Source of the DNA: Pseudomonas sp. QS1027
Lineage (GTDB): Bacteria; Pseudomonadota; Gammaproteobacteria; Pseudomonadales; Pseudomonadaceae
Assembly (NCBI RefSeq): GCF_002814235.1
Contig: NZ_PHSU01000015.1
Span: forward strand, 186,001-250,000
Length of the DNA: 64,000 nt
Direction of reading: 5' to 3'
Made by a program: the position numbers and the translations under genes. The notes beneath the pieces were generated by a model. That model had not been told where the DNA came from. It was given only the letters and a program-made list of their open reading frames with translations, and did not search any database. Positions 17,050 through 24,990 of the stretch are shown piece after piece; position 1 is the stretch's first letter; each line of letters begins with the position of its first letter.

Positions 17050-17069
17050 CCTCGAAACACACCTGCCTC
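17006..17069 (-). terminator. Nested-hairpin terminator for the minus-strand gene at 17106-17810
   Basis: On the minus strand, AGGCAGG pairs with CCTGCCT, an inner AGGTCAG pairs with CTGACCT, and the structure is followed by a run of six T then CCCCC. It lies 37 bases after the stop codon of the minus-strand gene and overlaps the end of the antitoxin remnant. Confidence 0.7.
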
Positions 17070-17105
17070 TTTCAGTTGCCGCCGCTCCCATTCAGCGGCG
17101 CAGCG

Positions 17106-17810
17106 TCATTGCTGTACGACGCTATACCCGGCAAACGCCGTCTGTTGCTGAATCGCCGTGACGATGTTCTGGCGGGTCGCCGGCTGTTCGTTGCCTTCGT
17201 TATCCACAAAGGTTTCGCTCAGCAACTCGGCCAGGTCGCCGTGGCCGGCAAAGGCAAAGCCGAGGAATTCGAAGGCTTCGCGGTCGGCATTGGCCTTGCT
17301 GCGCGGAGTGCGCAGCGGGAAGGTGACGCTGCTGTCGTCCTTGCTGATGACAAATACCGGCGCTTCTTTCTTGGGACGCGCGGCCTTGCTCTTGCCGGCG
17401 CTGGGGTTGCTCAGCGCCTGGTGAGTCTGGTTCAGCACCTTGAGCGCCAAGCCATAGACCAGTTCCTGGAACGCCGCATCGTCCTTGTAGCTGGAAAGGA
17501 TCCGGCTGATCGGGAACTTCGTGCTCAGGTCTTCCAGGGCGGCGATGTCGGCTGCCTCGGCGTCCTTGAGTTGCTTGAGCTGGCCCATGAGTTCGTAGGC
17601 TTTGTCGTCGTCGAAACGGTCGTGCGCCTGGCGGATCGCCAAGCGCAATTCGCGAATCTGGTCGCTCTCTTTCGAGGTGTGGAAGGCGTCGAGAACCATC
17701 TCGCTGATGTTCTTGGCCTGGGGCACATGCTGGGAAAGATGGATGGCGTTTTCGTATTCGCCTTTGGCGGACAAGGAGGTTACGGCTTCATCGGTATGGG
17801 AATCAGGCAT
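17106..17810 (-). CDS. Hypothetical protein, 234 residues
   Basis: I do not recognise this family. It is a soluble protein without signal peptide or membrane helix. The N-terminal 100 residues are strongly helical and charged (for example IRELRLAIRQAHDRFDDDKAY and LMGQLKQLKDAEAADIAALED), probably a coiled coil. A basic linker follows near 138-148 (AGKSKAARPKKEA), then a more globular C-terminal segment containing FEFLGFAFAGHGDLAELL. The basic linker could mean nucleic-acid contact, but no binding motif is visible. It is a single gene with its own terminator, upstream of and divergent from the cellulose operon. Confidence 0.75.
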   Translation of the reverse strand: MPDSHTDEAVTSLSAKGEYENAIHLSQHVPQAKNISEMVLDAFHTSKESDQIRELRLAIRQAHDRFDDDKAYELMGQLKQLKDAEAADIAALEDLSTKFPISRILSSYKDDAAFQELVYGLALKVLNQTHQALSNPSAGKSKAARPKKEAPVFVISKDDSSVTFPLRTPRSKANADREAFEFLGFAFAGHGDLAELLSETFVDNEGNEQPATRQNIVTAIQQQTAFAGYSVVQQ

Positions 17811-18165
17811 CGAAATTTCGCTATTTCAGTGTCATTTAACTGGGGTGAGGCTCGAAAGGCCGGGGCATTTCAGGGCGCCTAATCTATTGGACCCACGCGC
17901 CATTGTCACGGCTCAACCGGTCAGTGGTCTCGTGAGGAGGGAATTTACCAGTGAAATGAAGGGATTGAGCTTGTTCGCCAAATTTTTGGCGATATCCTAT
18001 TTTTATTTGATGAAAATCTATTGGACAACAAAATAATGACGCTATCAAATTGCTAGTGCTTGGGGAGGGAGCAATCCGGGAATAACGGACAATGGAATGT
18101 GCAGCTAGACGTGTGCTTGTCCCCTTACATTTGAGTTGAATCTATTTGTACGAAGGGATACCTAC
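17811..18165 (+). promoter_or_regulatory. 355-bp AT-rich control region upstream of the wss operon
   Basis: Non-coding and noticeably AT-richer than its surroundings, especially 17940-18060. It must hold the wss promoter and those of the divergent hypothetical gene. The clearest element is a 16-bp inverted repeat at 17976-17991, CGCCAAA-TT-TTTGGCG. I see no convincing sigma-54 or FleQ consensus. The distance of about 175 bp from the repeat to the wssA start leaves room for a 5' untranslated leader. Confidence 0.6.
17976..17991. promoter_or_regulatory. Candidate operator upstream of wssA
   Basis: Perfect 7-bp arms CGCCAAA and TTTGGCG with a two-base spacer, inside the AT-rich region before the cellulose operon. 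Its symmetry suits a dimeric regulator. A factor-independent attenuator is less likely because only weak T-runs follow. Confidence 0.4.
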
Positions 18166-19251
18166 ATGCATCGTTCAGATGACATTGCGAATTTATTCAA
18201 TCGATTTGGAGGGAGCGTCGAGAGCTACCGAGAGATCGAGCCCAGCTACGAATACACCGAAGACATGTCGCCGCCAGTGTCCGAAGCCCTGGCGCCAGAG
18301 CCGGTGACCGCCAGCCTTGCCCCTCAGCCCGTTGACCCCCTGAGCATCATCCCCTTGTCCCCCATGGCGCACGTCGGCTCCACGCCTCTGAGCCGACTGC
18401 TGGTGGAAATCGAACAACAGCGTGGCGGCGTGTCTGGCGTGAAGCCTGTTGGACAGGGCGTGCCAAAGCTCAAGGCCAAGGTCATTGTCGTGGTGTCGGC
18501 CAAGGGCGGTGTGGGCAAGAGTACCCTGGCCGCCGCCTTGGCCTGTGGGATCAAACGTTCCGGTGGGCGCACGCTCGCCCTCGACCTGGACCCACAAAAT
18601 GCCTTGTGCCTGCACCTGGGCGGCAGCGAGGACTGGCCAGGTATCGCCCAGTCCGACCGTGCCGACGAAGATTGGCAGCCGCTGATCCGCAAAGGTTTTT
18701 CCGGTAGCCGTTGCCTGGCCTATGGCGTGGTCGGCGAGCCGCAGCGTCGGAACCTGGAACAGCACCTGGAAAACGATCGTCTGTGGCTGGCCCGGCAACT
18801 CGCGCACCTGGCCCTGGATGAGCAGGACACACTGGTGATCGACACTCCGCCAGGGGCATCGGTCTACCTGGCCCAGGCGTTGGAAATCGCCGATGTGGTG
18901 CTGGGCGTGACCCTCGCCGATGGGGCCGCCTACACCAGCCTCAATCAGTTGGACCGGCTACTCGCGCCCTACCTGCAACGGGAAAACCCCGCGCAATACA
19001 AAGTTGTGATCAACCAGTTGGACACGTCCCGCCAGTTCAGCCTCGACCTCTGCGAAGTGCTGAAAAAAAGAACAGGACAGCAGCTGTTGGGAGTGATCCG
19101 CCAGGATCATTTCATCAGCGAAGCCTTGGCGTACGACCGTAATCCGCTGGCGCATACCCCAAGCACCCGAGGCTGCCAGGACGTCCTCGACCTCACAGGT
19201 TCGCTGTGCGAACTGCTCATGTACGGTACGCAAGAGTCCTCTTTGTCATGA
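18166..19251 (+). CDS. wssA: Cellulose biosynthesis protein WssA (BcsR-like N-terminus plus BcsQ/MinD-type ATPase)
   Basis: First gene of the cellulose operon, 361 residues. The C-terminal two thirds is a ParA/MinD-superfamily ATPase: deviant Walker A SAKGGVGKST at 111-120, then a switch with DLDPQNAL, and DTPPGAS near 226. Such BcsQ proteins help place or activate the synthase at the pole. The N-terminal 15-20 residues (DDIANLFNRFGGSVESYREI) look like the small BcsR protein that is separate in enterobacteria. The ATG at 18166 follows GAAGGGAT. The downstream wssB start overlaps its stop codon (ATGA), so the two are translationally coupled. Confidence 0.92.
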   Translation: MHRSDDIANLFNRFGGSVESYREIEPSYEYTEDMSPPVSEALAPEPVTASLAPQPVDPLSIIPLSPMAHVGSTPLSRLLVEIEQQRGGVSGVKPVGQGVPKLKAKVIVVVSAKGGVGKSTLAAALACGIKRSGGRTLALDLDPQNALCLHLGGSEDWPGIAQSDRADEDWQPLIRKGFSGSRCLAYGVVGEPQRRNLEQHLENDRLWLARQLAHLALDEQDTLVIDTPPGASVYLAQALEIADVVLGVTLADGAAYTSLNQLDRLLAPYLQRENPAQYKVVINQLDTSRQFSLDLCEVLKKRTGQQLLGVIRQDHFISEALAYDRNPLAHTPSTRGCQDVLDLTGSLCELLMYGTQESSLS

Positions 19252-21509
19252 CCCGCGATCCCAACCTCACGCCCCATCTCCCGGGGCGCTCGGAACTGCG
19301 TCTCAACGCCTGGCTGGAGCGTTTCAACCAATGGCCGGGGGCGCTGCGCAAGGCGCTGATCCTGGGCATTTCGTTGATCGGCGGGCTGTTGCTGATCAGC
19401 ATCGTCAGCGCACCGCTGGACCTGTACAGCCAGTGCCTGTTCGCCGCGCTGTGCTTCGGCCTGGCCTTGCTGGTCAAGCGCATGCCGGGGCGCTGGCCGA
19501 TCCTCTTGCTGATCGTGCTCTCGCTGGTTGCCTCGTTGCGCTACATGTACTGGCGCCTGACCGAGACCCTCGGTTTCGAAGGCTGGCTGGATATCGCCTT
19601 CGGCTACGGCCTGGTGCTGGCGGAGATCTACGCCCTGGTGGTGCTGGTCTTCGGTTATGTGCAGACCGCCTGGCCCCTGCGCCGTCGCCCGGTACTGCTC
19701 ACCGGCGACCCCAGTGAGTGGCCCACGGTGGACGTGTTCATCCCCACCTACAACGAAGCCTTGAGCATCGTGAAGCTGAGCATCTTCGCCGCCCAGGCGA
19801 TGGACTGGCCCAAGGAAAAACTGCGGGTGCATGTGCTCGACGATGGTCGTCGCGACGAGTTCCGGCGGTTCTGCCAGAGCATCGGCGTCAACTACATCAC
19901 CCGTGACGACAACGCCCATGCCAAGGCCGGCAACCTCAATGCCGCCCTCAAGGTCACCGACGGCGAGTACATCGCCATGTTCGACGCCGACCATGTGCCG
20001 ACCCGTTCCTTCCTGCAGATCGGCATGGGCTGGTTCCTAAAGGACCCACAGCTTGCGATGTTGCAGACGCCGCACTTTTTCTTTTCCCCGGACCCGTTCG
20101 AGAAGAACCTCAAGACCTTCCGCGCCGTGCCCAACGAAGGCGAGTTGTTCTACGGCCTGGTGCAGGATGGCAACGACCTGTGGAACGCCACCTTCTTCTG
20201 CGGTTCCTGCGCCATCCTGCGGCGCCAGCCATTGGAAGAAATCGGTGGCGTGGCGATCGAAACCGTCACCGAGGACGCCCACACCGCCCTCAAGCTCAAC
20301 CGCGCCGGCTACAACACCGCCTACCTGGCGATCCCCCAGGCCGCCGGCCTGGCCACCGAAAGCCTGTCGCGGCATATCAGCCAGCGCATCCGCTGGGCCC
20401 GGGGCATGGCGCAGATCTTCCGCCTGGACAACCCGCTGATGGGCAAGGGCCTCAAGCTCGGCCAACGGGTCTGCTACGCCAATGCCATGCTGCACTTCTT
20501 CTACGGCCTGCCGCGCCTGGTGTTCCTTACCGCGCCCCTGGCGTACCTGATCTTCGGCGCGCAGATCTTCCACGCCTCGGCGCTGATGATCACTGCCTAT
20601 GTGCTGCCGCACCTGTTCCACTCGAACCTGACCAACTCCTGCATCCAGGGACGTTTCCGCCATTCGTTCTGGAACGAGGTCTACGAGACGGTGCTGGCCT
20701 GGTACATCATGCCGCCGGTGCTGATGGCACTGATCAAACCCAGCTTTGGCGGCTTCAACGTCACCGACAAGGGCGGGATCATCGACCAGCAGTTCTTCGA
20801 CTGGAAGCTGGCCCGGCCCTATATCGTCCTGCTGGTGCTGAACCTCACCGGGCTGGGGTTTGCCGTCCACCAATGGATCTGGGGCGATCCGGCCACCGCG
20901 ATCACGGTGCTGATCAATGCCCTCTGGACCCTCTACAACCTGATCATCACCAGCGCCGCCGTGGCGGTGGCCAGTGAGTCGCGGCAGATCCGCGCCGAAC
21001 CGCGGGTCAGCGCCGAGTTGCCGGTCAAGGTCGAGTTGCCCGATGGCACCCCGGTGTATGGCACGACCCAGGACTTCTCCCAGCGCGGGCTCGGCATCAA
21101 GTTGCCGGCGGGCACCACGGTCACGGCCGGCGAGCGGGTGCGGGTGACGTTGTTCCGCAGCGCCGCGACCTGTGAGTTCGACACCACGGTGGTGTTCAGC
21201 AAGGGCCAGTACCTGGGCGCGCTGTTCGATCCGCTGACCCTGCGCCAGCAAAGCGAACTGGTGCGCATGACCTTCTCCCGCGCCGACACCTGGGCCACCA
21301 GTTGGGGCAGCGGCAAGCTCGATACACCGCTGTCGGCCCTGCGCGAGGTCAGTGCCATTGGCCTGATCGGCCTCGGCACGCTGATCAAGGCGCTGTTACT
21401 GCCGACGCGCCGACGCCCGGCCGATCAAGCCACGTCTGTTCGTCCAGTCGCACCCGCCAGAAAAAACGCCCCTTTGAAACCGCTAGTACCTCTTATGGAC
21501 AAGTCATGA
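19248..21509 (+). CDS. wssB: Cellulose synthase catalytic subunit (BcsA), c-di-GMP activated
   Basis: Inner-membrane family 2 glycosyltransferase of 753 residues that polymerises UDP-glucose into beta-1,4-glucan and extrudes it. The processive GT signature is complete: LDDGRRDEF (about 196-204), FDADHVP with the DxD pair near 246-248, VTEDAH near 341, and QRIRW at about 379-383. Several membrane helices flank the GT domain. The C-terminal PilZ domain carries RAEPR (near 582) and DFSQRGLG (near 607), the residues that bind c-di-GMP and release autoinhibition. It starts at the ATGA overlap with wssA and ends in an ATGA overlap with wssC. Confidence 0.96.
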   Translation: MTRDPNLTPHLPGRSELRLNAWLERFNQWPGALRKALILGISLIGGLLLISIVSAPLDLYSQCLFAALCFGLALLVKRMPGRWPILLLIVLSLVASLRYMYWRLTETLGFEGWLDIAFGYGLVLAEIYALVVLVFGYVQTAWPLRRRPVLLTGDPSEWPTVDVFIPTYNEALSIVKLSIFAAQAMDWPKEKLRVHVLDDGRRDEFRRFCQSIGVNYITRDDNAHAKAGNLNAALKVTDGEYIAMFDADHVPTRSFLQIGMGWFLKDPQLAMLQTPHFFFSPDPFEKNLKTFRAVPNEGELFYGLVQDGNDLWNATFFCGSCAILRRQPLEEIGGVAIETVTEDAHTALKLNRAGYNTAYLAIPQAAGLATESLSRHISQRIRWARGMAQIFRLDNPLMGKGLKLGQRVCYANAMLHFFYGLPRLVFLTAPLAYLIFGAQIFHASALMITAYVLPHLFHSNLTNSCIQGRFRHSFWNEVYETVLAWYIMPPVLMALIKPSFGGFNVTDKGGIIDQQFFDWKLARPYIVLLVLNLTGLGFAVHQWIWGDPATAITVLINALWTLYNLIITSAAVAVASESRQIRAEPRVSAELPVKVELPDGTPVYGTTQDFSQRGLGIKLPAGTTVTAGERVRVTLFRSAATCEFDTTVVFSKGQYLGALFDPLTLRQQSELVRMTFSRADTWATSWGSGKLDTPLSALREVSAIGLIGLGTLIKALLLPTRRRPADQATSVRPVAPARKNAPLKPLVPLMDKS

Positions 21510-23812
21510 CCCCTACACCGTTGACCCGCGGCGCCCTGCGCCGCACTCGTCGTCCGCTGATGCTCCTGGCTTCGTCCGCACTGTGCCTGGGGGGGCTGGT
21601 CCATAACGCCTGGGCCGAGACCGCCGCAACGCCGCCCGTGGTGCCGACGAGTGTCGCGCCACAGACGCCGGCCGGCAGTTACAGCCACAGCCTGACCCTC
21701 AAGCAACTGGGGCGCCTGGACACCATGAACCTGCAGGGCGTGGAAGCGGCCGACAGCGTCAGCTTCAACGTCCGTGCCGACGAGGTGGTCAACAGTGCGC
21801 AACTGCTACTGCGCTACAGCTACTCGCCGGCGTTGCTGGCCGACCTGTCGCAGATCAACGTGCTGGTCAACGATGAAGTGGCCGCCAGCCTGGCGCTGCC
21901 CAAGGACGGTGCCGGCAAGCCGCAGGAGCAGGTGGTGACTATCCCGGCGCACCTGATCACCGAGTTCAACCGCCTGCGCCTGCAATTTATCGGGCACTAC
22001 AGCATGCAGTGTGAGGACCCGCAGCACAGCAGCCTGTGGGCCAAGATCAACAACAGTTCAGAGCTTGAACTCAATGTGTCGCCGATCCCGCTCAAGGACG
22101 ACCTGTCGATCCTGCCGCTGCCGTTTTTCGATCGCCGCGACTCACAGCCCTTGAACCTGCCGTTCGTGTTTGCCAAGGCACCGGATCACGCCGCCCTCGA
22201 AGGCGCCGGTGCGCTGTCGTCGTGGCTGGGGGCCCTGGCGGCTTATCGCGGCGCCAGTTTCACCAGTAACGTCGGGCAACTGCCGGACAAGGGCAACGCC
22301 GTTGTCCTGGTCGAGAGCAAGGATGCTGTGCAACTGGGTGGGCTGGCGATTGCCGCGCCGAAGGGCCCGACGGTCACCCTGGTGACCCATCCTGGCGACC
22401 CCCATGCCAAGCTCCTGATCGTCGCCGGTCGCGACGGCGCCGAACTCAAGCTCGCGGCTTCGGCCGTGGCCCTGGGCAGCAAGGCGCTGGAGGGCAACAG
22501 CGTGCTGATCGAACATCTTGATTCACTGAGCCCGCGCAAGCCCTACGACGCGCCCAACTGGCTGCCGTCCGATCGCCCGGTCAAGCTCGGCGAACTGCTC
22601 GATCCCAAGTTGCTCAGCGTTTCCGGCTACAACCCGGGCTCCATCAGCATCCCGTTGCGCCTGCCGCCGGACATGTTCAACTGGCGTGAAGAAGGTGTGC
22701 GGCTGGACTTGAAATACCGCTACACCCCGCAGCAGGAATCGAACAATTCCTCTTTGCTGGTGAGCCTGAACAACACCTTCATGAAGTCGATGCCACTGCC
22801 TTCGATGAAGAGCCTGGGCGGTGCCGAAAGCCTGCTGACGCTGTTGCAGAAAGATGAAAGCCTGCCTCGCGAGGCCATCGTCCACATTCCCCTGGGTTCC
22901 GCCGGCGCGCAGTCGCAACTGCAACTGCGGTTCATGTTCGACTACATCAAGCAGGGCGAATGCCGCGACATCATCATCGACAACATGCGCGGCCTGGTCG
23001 ACCCGGATTCGACCCTCGACCTGACCGGCTACAACCATTACATCGCCTTGCCGAACCTGGGGGTGTTCAACGACAGCGGCTTCCCGTTCACCCGCCTGGC
23101 CGACCTTTCCCAGAGCGCCGTGGTGTTGCCCGACGGCAGCGGGCCGGCGGAGTGGAGCGCCTACCTGACCGTGCTCGGTCGTTTCGGCGACTCCACCGGC
23201 TACCCGGCCACCGCCGTGCAGGTGGTGGATGCCGCGCAGGTGCAGTCAGTCAGTGACAAGGACCTGCTGGTGCTCGCTTCGGGCGACAACCAGCCCTTGC
23301 TCAAGCAGTGGATCGACCGTTTGCCGGCCAGCGTCTCGGGCGACAACCATCGTTTCTCACTGTCCGACCTGACCCTGCGCGTGCGCCAGTGGATCAGCCC
23401 GGACCCGGCGGCCAACCAGCGCAAGCCGACCTTGAACGTCAGCTATACCGGTCCCCAGAGCAGCACCTACCTGGCCGGTTTCGAGTCGCCACTCAAGCCG
23501 GGTCGCAGCGTGGTGGTGATTGCCAGCGGCAAGCCTGAAGGGTTGGCCGATGCCACGGCCGCGATGATCGGCGGCGACGCCTACAAGGACAGCCTCCAGG
23601 GCAGCCTGGCGGTGGTGCAGGGCACGGAGATCACTTCGCTGGTAGCCGACGAGCAGTATTACGTCGGTGAGCTGAACCTGTTCAAGCGCGTGCAATGGCT
23701 GTTGTCGCAGAACATGCACTGGATGCTGCTGGTGACCGTGGTCGGCCTGTTGCTGGTGGCCAGCCTGCTGTTCCTGTTCCTGCGGGCCCGTGCGAAGAAG
23801 CGTCTGTCATGA
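21506..23812 (+). CDS. wssC: Cellulose synthase periplasmic regulatory subunit (BcsB)
   Basis: Periplasmic partner of BcsA that is needed for catalysis and guides the nascent glucan. It has 768 residues, with a signal peptide (about 1-37, end near HNAWAE) and an extended beta-rich region made of alternating carbohydrate-binding and flavodoxin-like modules. A single C-terminal membrane anchor (about 737-757) is followed by RARAKKRLS. The segment CEDPQHSSLWAKINNSSEL near 169-187 is typical of the family. Both ends overlap neighbours by ATGA junctions. Confidence 0.95.
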   Translation: MTPTPLTRGALRRTRRPLMLLASSALCLGGLVHNAWAETAATPPVVPTSVAPQTPAGSYSHSLTLKQLGRLDTMNLQGVEAADSVSFNVRADEVVNSAQLLLRYSYSPALLADLSQINVLVNDEVAASLALPKDGAGKPQEQVVTIPAHLITEFNRLRLQFIGHYSMQCEDPQHSSLWAKINNSSELELNVSPIPLKDDLSILPLPFFDRRDSQPLNLPFVFAKAPDHAALEGAGALSSWLGALAAYRGASFTSNVGQLPDKGNAVVLVESKDAVQLGGLAIAAPKGPTVTLVTHPGDPHAKLLIVAGRDGAELKLAASAVALGSKALEGNSVLIEHLDSLSPRKPYDAPNWLPSDRPVKLGELLDPKLLSVSGYNPGSISIPLRLPPDMFNWREEGVRLDLKYRYTPQQESNNSSLLVSLNNTFMKSMPLPSMKSLGGAESLLTLLQKDESLPREAIVHIPLGSAGAQSQLQLRFMFDYIKQGECRDIIIDNMRGLVDPDSTLDLTGYNHYIALPNLGVFNDSGFPFTRLADLSQSAVVLPDGSGPAEWSAYLTVLGRFGDSTGYPATAVQVVDAAQVQSVSDKDLLVLASGDNQPLLKQWIDRLPASVSGDNHRFSLSDLTLRVRQWISPDPAANQRKPTLNVSYTGPQSSTYLAGFESPLKPGRSVVVIASGKPEGLADATAAMIGGDAYKDSLQGSLAVVQGTEITSLVADEQYYVGELNLFKRVQWLLSQNMHWMLLVTVVGLLLVASLLFLFLRARAKKRLS

Positions 23813-24990
23813 TCCTGCGTCGAACCTTGCTGTCCCTGGCGCTGCTGGTGCCTTTGGCCGCGCAGGCCGAGTCCTGCTCGTTGCAGAACTGGCCGCTGTG
23901 GAAAGACTACGCCGAGCGGTTCGTGCAGAAGGACGGGCGCATGCTCGGTTCGAGCATGGACCCCAACCAGAGCAGTTCCGAAGGCCAGGCCTACGGGATG
24001 TTCTTCGCCCTGGTCGGCAATGATCCGCTGACCTTCGAGGAACTCTGGCACTGGACCCGCGACAATATGGCCGGGGCCAATATCGCGCAGAACCTGCCCG
24101 GCTGGTTGTGGGGCCCGACCGGCAGCGGCACCTGGGGCGTGATCGACACCAACTCCGCCAGCGATGCCGACCTCTGGATCGCCTATGCGCTGCTGGAGGC
24201 CGACCGCCTGTGGCACAAGCCCGAGTACCGCGCGGACGCCCAGCGGATTCTGGCCAACCTGGACAAGACCCTGGTGCGCGACATCCCGGGCCTGGGCAAG
24301 ATGCTCTTGCCCGGCCCGGTCGGCTATGAGCACCCGGATGAACTCTGGCGCTTCAACGCCAGCTATACGCCGATCCCGTTGCTGCGCCGCTTCAGCCAGG
24401 AGAGCCCGTCCGGCGCCTGGAAGGAGATCGCCGACAGCACCGCGAAGATGATCGCCGACAAGAACATGAATCGCTTCGGCTTCGTGCCCGACTGGGTCGG
24501 TTACCGCGGCACGGACGTCAACAAGGGCATGTTCGTGGTCGACAAGTTCACCTCGGCCCAGGGCAGCTACGACGCCATCCGCACCTACCTGTGGGCCGGT
24601 CTGACCTCGCCGGCCGACCCACTGGCCAAGCCGATCCTCGACAACCTCGACGGCATGGCCCAGTCCGTTGCCTCCACCGGCGTGCCACCGGAAAAGGTCC
24701 AGGTGGTCACCGGCGTCACCGAGGGCATCGGCCCTTACGGTTTCTCCGCGTCCCTGGTGCCGTACCTGCGGGCCAAGGGCCTGCCGTTGCTGGCCGACCA
24801 GCAGCAGCGCATCGTCGATCAGGCCATCGCGCACTACAGCAATCCGGCCGATCCGGCCTACAGCCAGCACCAGTATTACCACGTGATGCTGAGCCTGTTC
24901 TCGCTGGGCTGGACTGAAAAACGTTATCAGTTCAACAAGGACGGTACCTTGAAAGTGTCCTGGGAGGCTCCATGCGCCAGCAAACCCTAG
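23809..24990 (+). CDS. wssD: Periplasmic endo-1,4-beta-glucanase (BcsZ, GH8)
   Basis: Glycoside hydrolase family 8 cellulase of 393 residues that trims glucan in the periplasm during export. It has a signal peptide of about 20 residues (LLVPLAAQA end). The catalytic acid is likely E58 in SSSEGQAYGMFF. The conserved aspartates D119 and D121 sit in SASDADLWIAYAL. The motif WRFNASYTPIPLLRRF near 182-197 is also family-typical. It begins with an ATGA overlap on wssC, and its last 19 bases overlap the start of wssE. Confidence 0.95.
   Translation: MILRRTLLSLALLVPLAAQAESCSLQNWPLWKDYAERFVQKDGRMLGSSMDPNQSSSEGQAYGMFFALVGNDPLTFEELWHWTRDNMAGANIAQNLPGWLWGPTGSGTWGVIDTNSASDADLWIAYALLEADRLWHKPEYRADAQRILANLDKTLVRDIPGLGKMLLPGPVGYEHPDELWRFNASYTPIPLLRRFSQESPSGAWKEIADSTAKMIADKNMNRFGFVPDWVGYRGTDVNKGMFVVDKFTSAQGSYDAIRTYLWAGLTSPADPLAKPILDNLDGMAQSVASTGVPPEKVQVVTGVTEGIGPYGFSASLVPYLRAKGLPLLADQQQRIVDQAIAHYSNPADPAYSQHQYYHVMLSLFSLGWTEKRYQFNKDGTLKVSWEAPCASKP

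Noticed and set aside
20037..21251. A 404-codon minus-strand frame opposite wssB
   Set aside because: Antisense shadow; the plus-strand frame carries all cellulose synthase motifs.
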